64,000 nucleotides of DNA from assembly GCA_903632075.3 (NCBI GenBank), contig CAHIKZ030002622.1:1793501-1857500 (forward strand), read 5' to 3'. The notes beneath the pieces are model-generated. The model ran no database searches. It was not told where the DNA came from and saw nothing but the letters and a program-made list of their open reading frames with translations. A program made the translations under genes and the position numbers. Origin of the DNA: Acanthosepion pharaonis (lineage: Eukaryota; Mollusca; Cephalopoda; Sepiida; Sepiidae). Positions 9,851 to 20,088 of the stretch are shown here, one piece after another. Position 1 is the first letter of the stretch. The number at the start of each line of letters is the position of its first letter.

Positions 9851-10750
9851 CCTTATGTCTGACTTGTATTCCTCCAGTCTAAATTTTAAGTAGACGACTA
9901 CTTCGACTACGACTAGTTCCTTCCTTATATATCACCCACCAAATGCAAGGGTTGTTATAAATTTTTGTGATATCAACGAATACTCGTTGTCACTTTCGTA
10001 ATGCTCGTTGTAGAAGAGACTTTGTAATCGCAGATACAACTATAGTAACGCCGTTGAATAATACTGGAGTCAAACGCCTTCGAATATCACCCACACTAGT
10101 AGTATTTGCTCGATAATACTCGCTTGAATAGTAATGCATATAGTAATACCAATAGAAATAGTATAGTGAATAGAGTAGAGAATAGAGATTCGTAGAGTAA
10201 TAGAGGAAAAAACTAGAAATGCAGATCCGAATAGTAATAGAGGATAGAATAGAAATGGAGATCAGTTAGATATACGCTTCCTCTCATATATGCGTTTCCT
10301 CTATGGTCACGTGGTTTACTTAATTCAATAATGGGATCGACTGTGTTTGCTCACTGGCGGTCTATGTTCAAACTCAAGTGTCGGCAGCGACATATTATTC
10401 CTTATAACAGAAATGTAGTTAAAATCCTTTTCTATTCTAATTATCCTAAAGACTTAGCAATGGAACTGCCAAAATATTGTGTTAACAGCAAATACAATAT
10501 ATACTGCGTAAGTAGTTACTTATGACGTAACGCGAGAGACAAAGATTCGAAATCGCCTTAGAGTAGTGAAAGTTGCCTTCCACAAACGAAGTATTAAGGC
10601 TTAACAAGATTTTAATATAAACTAGCCGAACTCAAATATATATTGTTAGGCACTACCCACTGATTGGTGTTTTCTTGCTCAGCTTGACGTCCATATGGTC
10701 TCATTTTAATCTCACCAATGTGACCTCCATCTTCTGGCTTTCTCCTTCTA
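9851..10750. other. No gene seen; iterated 'aatagt' and 'agaatag' words
   Basis: Between about 10120 and 10270 the sequence is rich in degenerate 'agtaat', 'gaatag' and 'gagaat' words, suggesting an eroded short tandem repeat. The 64-codon frame at 10331-10525 has no recognisable domain. Confidence 0.4.
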
Positions 10751-10754
10751 TATT

Positions 10755-10998
10755 TTAGATAGGAGTCATTTTCTTGTTCAAATTTGAATTAAAGGGATAA
10801 AATCAGTGGGGGTTTATGACCCCCCCCGGTGACACCTCTTTGATGAAAAGGAAATCTACTTATCCAAGAACCCTAAGAGTCATTCTTTTGTTCAAATTTA
10901 AATTTAATTCAAATCAAAAGGAAAAATAATTAGTGGTCAGTTTGTAGCACCGGAGACCCCCTTTGATCAAAATGAAATTTACTTACCCAAGTACCCTG
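10755..10998. repeat. Two-unit tandem duplication, about 120 bp per unit
   Basis: Both units run in the order 'gagtcatt(t)t(c)ttgttcaa', '(g)ataa..agtgg', 'ggtgacacc / cggagacccc', 'ctttgat..aa.g.aaat' and 'cttac/tccaag(a/t)accct'. The second ends just before the target site of the SINE at 11022. Confidence 0.7.
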
Positions 10999-11021
10999 AG
11001 TAATGTAGTTTCAGAATATAT

Positions 11022-11228
11022 TGATTTTCTAAGCGTAGCTTAGATGTGGCACAAGGCCGAAAGTATGGGGCACCCAGTGAGGATCGAACTCACTATTCAG
11101 TTGTAACTGTTTTAGCTTGCTAACCATTATATCACGCCGAGGTGCCCATAAAGAGGCTCCCCGGCGGGGAATCGAACTCCGGTCTCCCGCATGACAGGCG
11201 GGGATACTCACCACTATACTACCGAGGG
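11022..11228 (-). mobile_element. Chimeric retroposon: tRNA-Asp joined to SINE family S2
   Basis: A perfect 18-bp duplication ('tgtagtttcagaatatat', 11004-11021 and 11229-11246) encloses the whole insert. Read on the minus strand, it starts at nucleotide 1 of a tRNA-Asp sequence (11228). A short linker and a second tRNA-like unit with A-box ('tgatataatggttagca') and B-box ('gagttcgatcctc') follow, and it ends with the S2 tail ('ccttgtgccacatctaag', 'cttagaaaatca'). Other S2 copies here (14505-14640, 50403-50545) have only the second tRNA-like head. So the tRNA-Asp is extra and was retroposed together with the SINE. Confidence 0.75.
11157..11228 (-). tRNA. tRNA-Asp(GTC)-like sequence, retroposed
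   Basis: The 72-nt minus-strand sequence matches metazoan tRNA-Asp: 'TAGTATAGTGGTGAGTATC' D-arm region, 'CCGCCTGTCATGCGG' anticodon arm with GTC (plus-strand gac at 11193-11195), and T-arm 'TTCGATTCCCCG'. Discriminator G is at 11157. Two pairs look imperfect: C1 against A72, and one T-stem pair (CGGAG/CCCCG). It sits exactly at the 5' end of a retroposed unit and only a TTT, not a longer T run, follows it. I therefore read it as a processed, probably inactive copy. An active gene is not excluded because the internal promoter boxes are intact. Confidence 0.7.
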
Positions 11229-11246
11229 TGTAGTTTCAGAATATAT

Positions 11247-12780
11247 ATGGTTATGGAGGTGTATCCCCAAACCCTAGGAGGAGTTCCATAACAAAGAAAC
11301 AGACATACAAAGGCCCTAACTTTATATATATAGATAAAGAAAAACGCGCTAAAATTTTTTAGACGTGAATAGGTCAAGATTGTAGTGATGGAGGAAACAC
11401 GTCTTGGGAGTCGATTCCATAAGGGATAGGAATTTGTAGAAAACCACCATCGCCAAGTCTTGAAGGGGCACGGTACATAAAAGAAGAATTTGGGAGATTG
11501 TAGGTACGTTTTTGTTCTTTTATTATCGTATTTATACCAGCGCTTAGCTGACGAGAAGAACAAATCAAATCTAAGTCTATCTGACCTACAAGTTTCTCAG
11601 TTTGTCTTATGAGATTTAGAAAACCTAAAAAAAGAAAACAGCATCTCGTGATTCTAAAGATCACAACCACAGCATAAGTTTCTTCGATTTTCTTTTATTC
11701 TCATTTCAGTTATGTATTTGTGATTTCTTCTGCCGTACTTTAACTTCTAGTTCAGCCGAAGTTGTCTCCCTTTTCTCCTTTTCCCATTTGTGCGCCATTT
11801 TGCCACTAATTTTTTTTTAAAACAATTTTTTCTTCTTTTAGGATTGGTCTGTCTCTGTTTGACATTAAAAACAACTGGAACTTTTTTTTTTCGAAAGCTT
11901 CAATCCAAAGATAGGAAATGCGTTTAAATATCTTACAGGGTGTTTTTTTTTTAAATTTTTTTTTTTACTTCTTCATTTCTATCAAGACAGATATTTAGAT
12001 AGCCATGTTTGTTTCTTAGTTTTTTAAATATTTAATACAAACGGTATAAAAATATATTATTTCATCTAAGAAATTCGTAGCCTATCATGTCTAATATTAT
12101 CAGTATCATATAACATAAGAAATATAATGTAGAAGAGATACCAATAAAAAATGAATACTAATAAAAATATACTATTTCCATGCGGACTATTATCCTCGTC
12201 TGCGTTGTTCCCTCTTACTTCATCAGGAATATTTCGATCCGTTAAGCTAAGGGCATTTTCAGAACTGAACACTTTATTTAATCTATCCAGTCGACCCAAT
12301 TTTATTTAGTTTCTTTTCCTTTTTGTGTTTTTATGTGTTGTATCCTTAAATCGGTTACAAACAGACAAAGGTGGTACTCGAGTGAAGGAACAGAAACACG
12401 CGTGGAGATTAAAGAAGATAAAAGAGAATGCACTACCGAAAGACAGGGAATCGGGTGGCAGGCTAGTAATTCCCGATGCAAGCCCCCCCCCAGGTGTATC
12501 CTGTGCTCCCTATATATAGCTACTGACCCTTTGAGAACATAGCCGATCATGATTTTTATTACTTCCTCTCCCTTTGCTAAGGCTCCTATCCCCTGTTCCG
12601 CCAACCATTCACGCCAATTCGTCAGGTAAGAGGCTCGCTATCTTCCCTTAACTCTCTAGTCCTCATTATTCCCCGTGAGGATTAAGTTTTTCAAGTTCCC
12701 ATTCTTCATTATGTGTCTGTTGTAACCTAGAAAAGGTTACTGAATGAGGAATAACCAAAACGGAGGTTGGAAATGAAATG
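11247..12780. other. No gene seen; T-rich and mixed sequence
   Basis: From 11690 to 12060 the plus strand is T-rich with several T8-T12 runs. Open frames up to 114 codons (for example 11219-11563 and 12302-12604, minus strand) show no recognisable domain. 'agcccccccccaggtg' near 12481 is a C-run. I cannot assign a class. Confidence 0.45.
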
Positions 12781-13440
12781 GTAATTTTTATAACAGCAAC
12801 TAAATACAATACCCGCCAGAAGCATGTAGTAGGTAAACCACTGCTAGTAGTGGACTATTTAGACAGCATATTAACCTCACTTATAATAGTATCCAACATA
12901 TTTATGAGGATTAGGTCATACCCATTAGTGTTCATAGGTACGGCATATAACAGTATCCAAGGAATTGAGGCTGTTTTTTTAGTTTCTGTTGCCATTTTAT
13001 TTAAGACTTCCTTGTTGTTTACTCGACACTTCCATGAAATTTCCAATATCCTTATATAGAACCACGTTACATTTGATTTTACTGAACCGCGGAGAGATTG
13101 TCCAGTACTCACTGCCATATTATAGGATGGCTAACACATAGCAATCCAGCATGCTTTTCTTTGTTGCAAACGGATTTCACCCGTTTCTCAGCACCTGGCT
13201 TTGTTTTTGGAATGCTTATTTTCGCTAGTCCAAAGCCTGTTCTGAGACACATTTTCCATCCTTTGTTAAAACGCTTCTTAGATATAAGTGTCCCTTTTGC
13301 TTGAATATTCTTTAAAACTTTCTCGTTGCTTACATGTTCGGTCCATGGTATTCTCAGGATCCTTCTGTAGAATCATATTTCTGTTGTCTTAAGTCACTTC
13401 TTCATCTGCGAGGAAATGATCCAGCATTCGCTGCCCAATA
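12780..13440 (-). pseudogene. LINE (family B) C-terminal remnants, two tandem pieces
   Basis: On the minus strand, 13290-13440 reads 'IWFYRRILRIPWTEHVSNEKV' in broken frames, and 12900-13110 reads 'WFYIRILEISWKCRVNNKEV'. This is the same conserved post-RT segment of a non-LTR retrotransposon, present twice in the same orientation. That indicates either two nested copies or a duplicated segment. Stops and frameshifts make it non-functional. Confidence 0.65.
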
Positions 13441-13721
13441 AAAGGACCGATATTACTTAAGTCTCGTACTCTTTCCTTTCATTCTAACGAAAGTTTAGCG
13501 TTTCTTCATGTAATTCTCAAATTTGGAAGACACCTTCGCTATTCCACTGCGCCATCGGATATCGATACTGTATTTTCGATACTATCTTTGATATCTAAAT
13601 TTGTGTAATTAACTGATAATTTTATTTGATATTTCGAACAATTTAAAATCACCGTTTTCAGCTTTCTTCTAAAATATTTCCTACTTTGATTTGTGTATTG
13701 TGTTCTTTTTTTGTTACCAAA

Positions 13722-13895
13722 AAACGTCTGGTATTTATTTTGCCTTACTTCCCTCTATCAAAAGGGTCTGGTATTTATTTTTCTTTACTTGCTTTCACTA
13801 AACGCGTCTGGTATTTATTTTGTCTTACTTGCCTTCGCCAAACGCGTCTGTTTTTTTTTATTCTGCTTTACTTGCCTTCATCAAATAACTCCTTT
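13722..13895. repeat. Tandem repeat, about 54 bp x 3-4 units
   Basis: The motif 'gtctggtatttatttt' followed by 'cttacttgccttc(g/a)(c/t)c' recurs at about 13727, 13767, 13806 and, diverged, 13846. Unit lengths preserve open frames (for example 13686-13946), which explains the repetitive predicted peptides. Not a gene. Confidence 0.8.
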
Positions 13896-14384
13896 ATTAT
13901 GCAATGTTTTAATTTGCTTTTAATCTTATTATCACTGCATCGATAAAACCTAGTTTGAATATGCATTAATATGCCGTAAAGAATTGAGTTCTTTACGGTG
14001 AATGTGGTGTCAGCCATGTTAGTTTTAATTAGCACTCATCCAACGCGGAGATCAGTAAAATAATTTTGAACTATTAAAAATAACTTTGGATTCGTGTGAG
14101 AGAATATCGTGAAATATTGACATTAAACTCTTTTAATACCGTTAGTTCAGTGGGAGGTTTGGATGCCACCCAAAATATTTCTTCTTTATATTTATCAAGT
14201 GGCAAGTCAGATTTTCATAATTATTTAACTAGCTTTCTAAATACCTTTGCCAAAAATAACTACAAAGAGGTTCTGGTTTTAGTAATAAGTATTCGTGTGC
14301 ATTCCAAACAGTTTTATTTGTTTTTATATCGGAATACTTCTTTTATCTTCATATTTTTATATGCCGCGTCCATTAAGGACGTCG
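13896..14384. other. No gene confirmed
   Basis: A 115-codon frame (14096-14443) covers unique-looking sequence, then ends inside an S2 SINE. I see no domain, and the C-terminus is transposon sequence, so I do not call it a gene. Confidence 0.4.
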
Positions 14385-14640
14385 ACCACAAGGCCGAAAG
14401 TATGGGGCACCCACTGAGGATCGAACTCACTACTCAGTCGTAATTGTTTTATTGAGACAAGCTTGTTAACTATCACACCGCCACGAGGTCCCCAAAGTAA
14501 TTTTCCAAGCGTAGCTTAGATGTGGCACAAGGCCGAATGTATGGGGCACTCAGTGAGGATCGAACTCAATACTCAATCATAATTGTTCTAGCGAGACAAG
14601 CTTGTTAACCATTACACCGCCTCGTGGTGTCCTCGTGAGA
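14385..14640 (-). mobile_element. Two SINEs of family S2 in tandem (14385-14495 and 14505-14640)
   Basis: Each contains, on the minus strand, an A-box-like '(a)atggttaacaagcttg', a B-box-like 'gagttcgatcctcag' and the tail 'ttcggccttgtg'. The second copy also has 'ccacatctaagctacgctt'. The first is truncated at its 3' end ('gtggtcgacgtcc' replaces the tail). Confidence 0.8.
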
Positions 14641-14739
14641 ATAGATATGTCTGTGCAAAATCTTTCACGGGAAACTCAATTTTTAAAAGTACATTAGGTT
14701 GTTACTTTCTGGAACTTTTGTTGGTTTGTTTTTTTGTTT

Positions 14740-15475
14740 TGTTTTTCGGCATATCAACACCTCAATGGGTTATTTAATGCCAACAAGATTTTTATTGCTG
14801 GTAATATTTTTTTTCAAAAGATGTATTGCTGCTAATATTTTTTTCCAAAAATGTATTGCCGGTAACAATTTTCCTTCAAAAATTTATTTACTGGTAATAA
14901 TCTTTTACAAAAATGTAGTTTGGGGGTTAACTATTTGCCCATAGCTGAGACCCTAACAGGGTCCCGGCTATGGGCAATTAGCATGCTGGATTGCGATGTG
15001 TTAGCCATCCTATTATATGGCTATCATCCCGAGTCAGGGTGGACTTGGGAACACCAGAAATTAAGAGGTGGTCCTACGCTACTCAAAACCTCCTGATCAG
15101 AGGCCTAGCTCTCGGATGTAGTTTATCGTCATCCTCAGGACAAATTCTCCCCACTTAACTATTTGCCCAGAGCTGGGACCCCAACGGGTGCTACCATTCC
15201 GGGTCAGGGTAGTCCTGGGAACAGCAGCAATTAAGAGGTGATTCCACGCTTTTTTTAAAAAAGTATTTCTGGTAATAAAACCTATTTTTAAGCTTTCATA
15301 GTGTTTTTACCCCAGTTTCGGGGTTAACTATTTTTCCAAAGATGGGACCTTAACAGATGCTACCACCACGGGTCAGGGCGAACCTGTGAACAACAGCAAT
15401 CAAGAGGTGGTTCCACGCTCCTCAAAACCTTCTGATCACAGGTCTTGCTGCTGGATGTAGTTTATTTTCTTACCC
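14740..15475 (-). repeat. Dispersed repeat D1, several partial copies
   Basis: The order is: 'aatgggttatttaatgcc' end motif; four short units built on 'tattgctggtaatattttt'; then 'gtttgggggttaactatttg', 'gtcccggctatgggcaa', 'ggtcagggtggacttggg' and 'cctcctgatcagaggcct'. Two further partial copies follow at about 15155-15300 and 15305-15475. It is the reverse complement of the arrangement at 38790-39150. Confidence 0.65.
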
Positions 15476-15503
15476 AGGACGCTAAACCCGGAAAACGAAT
15501 AGA

Positions 15504-15681
15504 TGTTGGGATAAGAATGTTATTAATAATGAAGAGTGATCTCCCCTTGTTTTGTTACTCCCCTCTTTGAGAGTGCCATTTCTGTTTACTGTGACTATAA
15601 AAGGACACTATACTCGAACCTTGTATTCTCAGTTGAATAAAGCTTTCTTAAAGCCTAAAACTGCGTACTTATGCCATTACA
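15504..15681 (+). mobile_element. Candidate solo LTR
   Basis: It starts TGTTGGGATAAG and ends about ...CCATTACA. It has a promoter-like 'tataaaaggac' near 15597 and a polyadenylation signal 'aataaa' near 15636, the usual LTR order. I could not find a matching target duplication, so the boundaries are uncertain. Confidence 0.35.
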
Positions 15682-15742
15682 AAGAAGTCTAGTAACAAAA
15701 TCTGACCCTAAAATAAATAAGCAAATAAATAAATATAGCAGA

Positions 15743-15744
<2 letters not shown>

Positions 15745-15791
<47 letters not shown>
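15745..15791. repeat. (AAT)n microsatellite
   Basis: Uninterrupted AAT run. 15792-16180 after it shows nothing I can identify. Confidence 0.9.
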
Positions 15792-15792
<1 letters not shown>

Positions 15793-16180
15793 ATGTCATG
15801 TGAGTAAAACAGCAAAGACTATTTCCTGGTTATTGAAATATCTTGGCTTTTTCAATCACTCGTTCTTCTCTAACGTCATGTTTGCTGCTAAGAATTTCAC
15901 AAGAGCGTGAACGGACTGACTACAATAGATAAAGCATTCGTGCGGTCTATATTTGCATTCGGTGACTTGAATCCGAAACAGCCATCTTATCTTTCGACTG
16001 GGTGGTTCGGTAAAAGTACCTACGTATTTACCGCACCACCCACTCAGATTTGGTCGAGAGACACTAAGTCGACATGTGAAAGATAGTGCATTACGTCAGA
16101 TGGTTGAACCGAAGGTTGGAAGAAGGCAAGCGACAAGCGGGAAAGTTGTACGGGCATGCGCAGTGCTAAGTAGTTTCCTT

Positions 16181-16384
16181 TCCTTTCCTTCTTTCTTTTT
16201 TCTTTCTATTCTTTTTTCCTTCTTTCATTTTTTCTTTCTTGTTTCATTTTCTTTCTTTCGATTTTTCTTCTTTTGTCATTTCTTCTTTCAACCTTTTTTT
16301 TCTTTTATTCATTCATTAATATAACATTACTTTCGTTCGTTTTTTTATTTCTATTTCTTTTTTCTTTCTTCCTTCCATTATTTT

Positions 16385-16447
<63 letters not shown>

Positions 16448-16510
16448 TATCTTTCTTTTTTATTTCTTTTTGTTCTCTTTATCTTTCTTCCTTTCTTTCT
16501 TTCTTTCTAA
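16181..16510. repeat. Polypyrimidine (TTTC)n tract
   Basis: Over 300 bases of almost pure C/T on the plus strand, with a long perfect TTTC block at about 16387-16440. The overlapping F/S/L-rich frames are translated repeat. Confidence 0.9.
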
Positions 16511-16579
16511 GTCCGATGTTGACCATTTGTACCGCGTCTTTTCACACAGTTTCCTAGTATGCTACACCTCTTAGAGAAG

Positions 16580-16589
16580 CAAGCAAAAG

Positions 16590-16629
<40 letters not shown>

Positions 16630-16800
16630 TATCACAGAGAAAGAAGGAGAGATAAAAGATCAGAAGAGAAAGAATATGAGGATGATAAAGGGATAAATGG
16701 AAAGAGAAAGGAGGTGACAGAGAAAAAAGAAAGAAAGAAAAGAAAAGAAAAGAAAAGAAAAGAAAAGAAAAGAAAAAGAAAAAAGATGGAAGACAGCATA
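16580..16800. repeat. Polypurine (GA)n / (AAAAG)n tract
   Basis: GA dinucleotides (16596-16625), mixed purine sequence, then AAAAG pentamers (about 16735-16780). It follows the polypyrimidine tract by about 70 bases. 16801-17283 has no recognised feature. Confidence 0.9.
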
Positions 16801-17283
16801 GGGGCGTAGTAAAAAAAAAATGGGGTTTGGCATTTATCAAAACCAATAACACCTCTCCCACTCGCCATTCTCTCAGAGTTCATTTTCCGACGACTCTTTG
16901 ATTTCAATTTGCTTTCAAGTTTTCTACATTCTTAGTGCAAACGTAAGCAAGTGCTTGGTTACATTTCCGACCGGTTAAGGGAACAGCCTGAAAACCCCGC
17001 TCCCCATTCAAATCTTACACCCCCGGCTTCCCCGCCCAATAGTTTATCATCTTTGTTTCCCTTCCTGTACTCACTGACCTTTTTCTGGTATTATACATCT
17101 ACAAAATAAAGTCGTGTGTTCGGCAAGGTTTTGCACGATCAATATTGTTCGTGTCTCAGCGGATGCTTCTTACTTTCCTTTGTTCCGTTTCATAATTTGC
17201 ATTTTCTGCAATGGATGAAACTTTATTATGCCACTTGCTTAGCAAGGTCTTTGTGAGCTGACCATAGAGGTCTTTCTTTCCCA

Positions 17284-17352
<69 letters not shown>
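17284..17352. repeat. (CA)n microsatellite
   Basis: CA dinucleotides passing into ATAT. The minus-strand CVCV frame is a by-product. Confidence 0.95.
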
Positions 17353-17359
<7 letters not shown>

Positions 17360-17361
17360 AT

Positions 17362-17652
17362 ATTATAAATTAACCGATTTAAAAATATGCTTCTTTCGCT
17401 ACACAGGAATTACCTTGTTTCAAAAACAGAAACTAACAACTTCAAATTTAATTAATTAAATTAAAAGCACTAGTTCTGTTTCATTTTCAAGCGAATTTCA
17501 AAATAAGTTATTCCAAAATTAGCTTGAAAATGAAATAGAACTAATGCTTTTAATTTAATTAAATAATTGAATTTGTAGTTGTTAGTTCCTGTTTTGAAAC
17601 ACGGTAATTCCTGAGTAGCGAAGGAACCATATTTTTAAATCAGTTAATTTAT
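17362..17652. repeat. Large inverted repeat (arms of about 130 bp)
   Basis: The left arm (17362-17492) and right arm (17522-17652) are imperfect reverse complements around a loop of about 29 bases. For example, left 'ctagttctgtttcattttca' pairs with right 'tgaaaatgaaatagaactaa'. Non-coding. Part of one arm and its outer flank recur at 59765-59945, so it is a dispersed foldback element or MITE. Confidence 0.75.
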
Positions 17653-17905
17653 GATATTTATGCTCTGTAAATTTACATTGAGCACTGTTTTGTAAAAATA
17701 AAAATATCAATAAGAACACCGGATTATATACCTGACTGTTCTTTGTTTCTTACTATAATATATATACATATATACTTATTAAAGACATTTTTATGTTTAA
17801 CGTTCTTTTTTATAGATACAAGTATTTAAGTAAATGCTCTGTTCATAATAAACAGTATTACATAACATTTACCGGCCTGAATGTCCGAGAAATTTTCATA
17901 GAAAA
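17653..17905. repeat. Dispersed repeat E plus unclassified sequence
   Basis: 'ctctgtaaatttacattgag', 'cactgttttgtaaaaataaa' and 'gaacaccggattatata' recur in reverse at 59770-59840, and the 'attgagcactgttttgt' core recurs at 27515-27535. Confidence 0.6.
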
Positions 17906-17908
17906 TAT

Positions 17909-17995
17909 TCGTCCTTTGACAGGATTCGAACCTGCATCCTATACGGAACCGTCATTTACGCTGACGTGCCTTAACCGTCTCGGAGCGTTCGGCAG
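17909..17995 (-). pseudogene. tRNA-like sequence (Leu/Ser type), degenerate
   Basis: The minus strand reads 'ctccgagacggttaaggc' (A-box of the long-variable-arm tRNA type) and 'gcaggttcgaatcctgt' (T-arm/B-box). The 3' acceptor strand ('caaagga') has no matching 5' strand, and the base before the anticodon is C instead of T, so it cannot be a normal tRNA. It is likely a tRNA-derived SINE head or pseudogene. Confidence 0.5.
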
Positions 17996-18090
17996 GCAAG
18001 GTCGAATTTACTGCTTATAAACTTCAATCTTCCATGAATCTCGTACATTCATGACTGCTCTGGCGTATCAAAGGTAAACAAATGACGTCA

Positions 18091-18215
18091 TATATTAAGA
18101 AATGGACAAAGTCCGACAATTTATTTATTAAAGACATTTTTATGTTTAACGTTCTTTTTATAGATAAAAATGTCTTTAATAAATAAATTGTCGGACTTTG
18201 TACATTTCTTAATAT
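18091..18215. repeat. Near-perfect hairpin, arms of about 52 bp
   Basis: 18091-18142 and 18164-18215 are reverse complements apart from about one mismatch, with a loop of about 21 bases. 'attaaagacatttttatg' and 'tttaacgttcttttt' also occur at about 17778-17815, so one arm and the loop duplicate nearby sequence. Confidence 0.85.
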
Positions 18216-18216
18216 A

Positions 18217-18220
<4 letters not shown>

Positions 18221-18262
<42 letters not shown>
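18221..18262. repeat. (CA)n microsatellite
   Basis: CA run followed by ATAT. Confidence 0.95.
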
Positions 18263-18265
<3 letters not shown>

Positions 18266-18289
18266 TATATATATATATATTAATAATAA

Positions 18290-18560
18290 TAGCTGGCCAC
18301 ACTTGGCGACCGTTGATAGTTGTGCTAGCACGAAGTCACAAGTCATCGTGCTTGAGTGTACTGACATTGTTCACATTGTTGATCATGCTATACAACACGC
18401 ACTCTCTCAGAAACTGTAATTAAGATCTGCTCAGCATAGTTGTAGTATAAACTACAGGTTGGCTTTGTGGGTGTTGAACAAACACAAATGTGCCTGAGCG
18501 AGAGTTTGCGATAGGGATTAGCTAGCCGCTCTAGTAGACTGGTATCCTCGAATACGTGTT
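18290..18560. repeat. Dispersed repeat F copy
   Basis: 'gttgtgctagcacgaagtca', 'caagtcatcgtg', 'gtgttgaacaaacacaaatg' and 'tgcctgagc' occur in the same order at 42058-42300, with a partial copy at 43590-43715. At 42 kb the block follows a tRNA-like head, so F may be the body of a long SINE. Confidence 0.7.
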
Positions 18561-18645
18561 ACCAGCTATTATATATACAGTGACAGGCGAACAGAAACAG
18601 AATATCTATCTCGCCCCACTTTCTCTCTCTCTTTCTTTCTTTCTT

Positions 18646-18652
<7 letters not shown>

Positions 18653-18721
<69 letters not shown>

Positions 18722-19049
18722 TATAAAATATTTATTCAAAGAAGTTTTATTGAAATCGACCGATATAGTCTGTCTGTTTTATTTGTTTATTCCATTGTTC
18801 CACCTGGTGTATAAGTTATCATAAATTCGAATAAAATTTGTGGAGAATCTTTCAGGTTCATGATGTTTTTTATTCGATTATTGTTGGTTGTATCTCGTCA
18901 TTATCAGGAATAGTGTCATATTATAACAGAGAGATAGTTTTAGTACCATTATTACGGGATTTCGTTTTGAAACTCTATAATTCTAAGTGAAATTCGTGTA
19001 TTGAATTCAGTGAGGCAGTGTAGAAGTATATAAAACCCATACTCATTTC

Positions 19050-19098
<49 letters not shown>
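18653..19098. repeat. (TA)n tracts (18653-18716 and 19054-19098) with AT-rich spacer
   Basis: Two long AT-dinucleotide runs. The spacer contains 'tcgtcattatcaggaatagtg', reminiscent of Penelope-like element ends, but there is not enough to call one. Confidence 0.85.
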
Positions 19099-19102
<4 letters not shown>

Positions 19103-19219
19103 ATGGCATTTTTTTTTTGTTTTGAGAAGAATTGAATTATTGAAAACAGTGAAATTTTCATAATTAAATTTCTACATGTGAGCATATTTTAAGGACGTCA
19201 GATATATAAACAAAATGCA

Positions 19220-19268
<49 letters not shown>

Positions 19269-19283
19269 CTTGCATTTTAATGT

Positions 19284-19316
<33 letters not shown>
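19220..19316. repeat. (ATCT)n array, two blocks
   Basis: ATCT blocks separated by 'ccttgcattttaatgtt', then 'catacatacatacat'. Confidence 0.9.
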
Positions 19317-20083
19317 ACATGCATACATACATACATGGATAAATACCTCCATTGCCTAATTAGCTAACAAAGAACAAACGCATATATATTATGTTAGTAT
19401 TTCATTTCAGATATGAGTAATTTCAATATACTTATATTTTTTCGAGCTATTGTTTTAATCCTGTTATTATAGAAACAATGTTTCGACCAAGTACACTCTG
19501 GTCATCATCAGGTGTCCATTAATTCGCTGATATGGTATATATGTTGATTATTGTGATACTTTGTGATATCAGTTATTATTGCGTCTCTGTATGATCTAAT
19601 GTTAGTCCACGGTATGACGATAAACAACATTTGCCAGCAAGGCATCTGATTGAAGGTTTTGAAAAACCTGGAACTACCTCTTAATTCTCGTTGTTCCAAG
19701 GGGCGTGGCACCCCCCTCAGGATTCTAGCAACGGGCATGAAATAAACTCACCAAGAAAAATACTATGACACTATAAAATATATATTTTATAGTAAAAATA
19801 CCAAGAATATATTTTATATAAAAACATTACTAACGATACATATTTTCGTAAAATGACCAAAAATAAATTCTGTAGTTGAAGGCATACAGTTACGTTCAAA
19901 ATATATTTAATTGAAGCCTTGATATTTAGATTAAATTTCGGCATTAAATAATCCAAAATATAGCTTCAACAAATCTATAACATAAAACACAGATATCACT
20001 GCCTCTCGTAATTATGTCCGCACAAATATGTATATGCACAAAAGCTGAGTATCGTCTACCATGCATTCAATTGTGAAAGCAGA
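19317..20083. other. No gene; D1 fragment at about 19630-19740
   Basis: 'gccagcaaggcatctgattg' and 'aactacctcttaattctcgt' match the D1 repeat seen at 38850-38900. The rest is AT-rich. 'caatgtttcgaccaagt' with 'tggtcatcatcagg' at about 19478-19512 resembles Penelope-like element terminal sequence, but no coding accompanies it. Confidence 0.45.
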
Positions 20084-20088
20084 ATAAC

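Noticed and set aside
12302..12604. 100-codon minus-strand frame
   Set aside because: No recognisable domain, repeat match or regulatory context. It overlaps frames of similar length on the other strand, as expected by chance.
14096..14443. 115-codon plus-strand frame as a possible gene
   Set aside because: No domain is recognised, and the last third is antisense S2 SINE sequence.
17909..17995. Functional tRNA-Leu or tRNA-Ser gene
   Set aside because: The acceptor stem does not pair and the base preceding the anticodon is wrong, so only a tRNA-derived remnant is supported.
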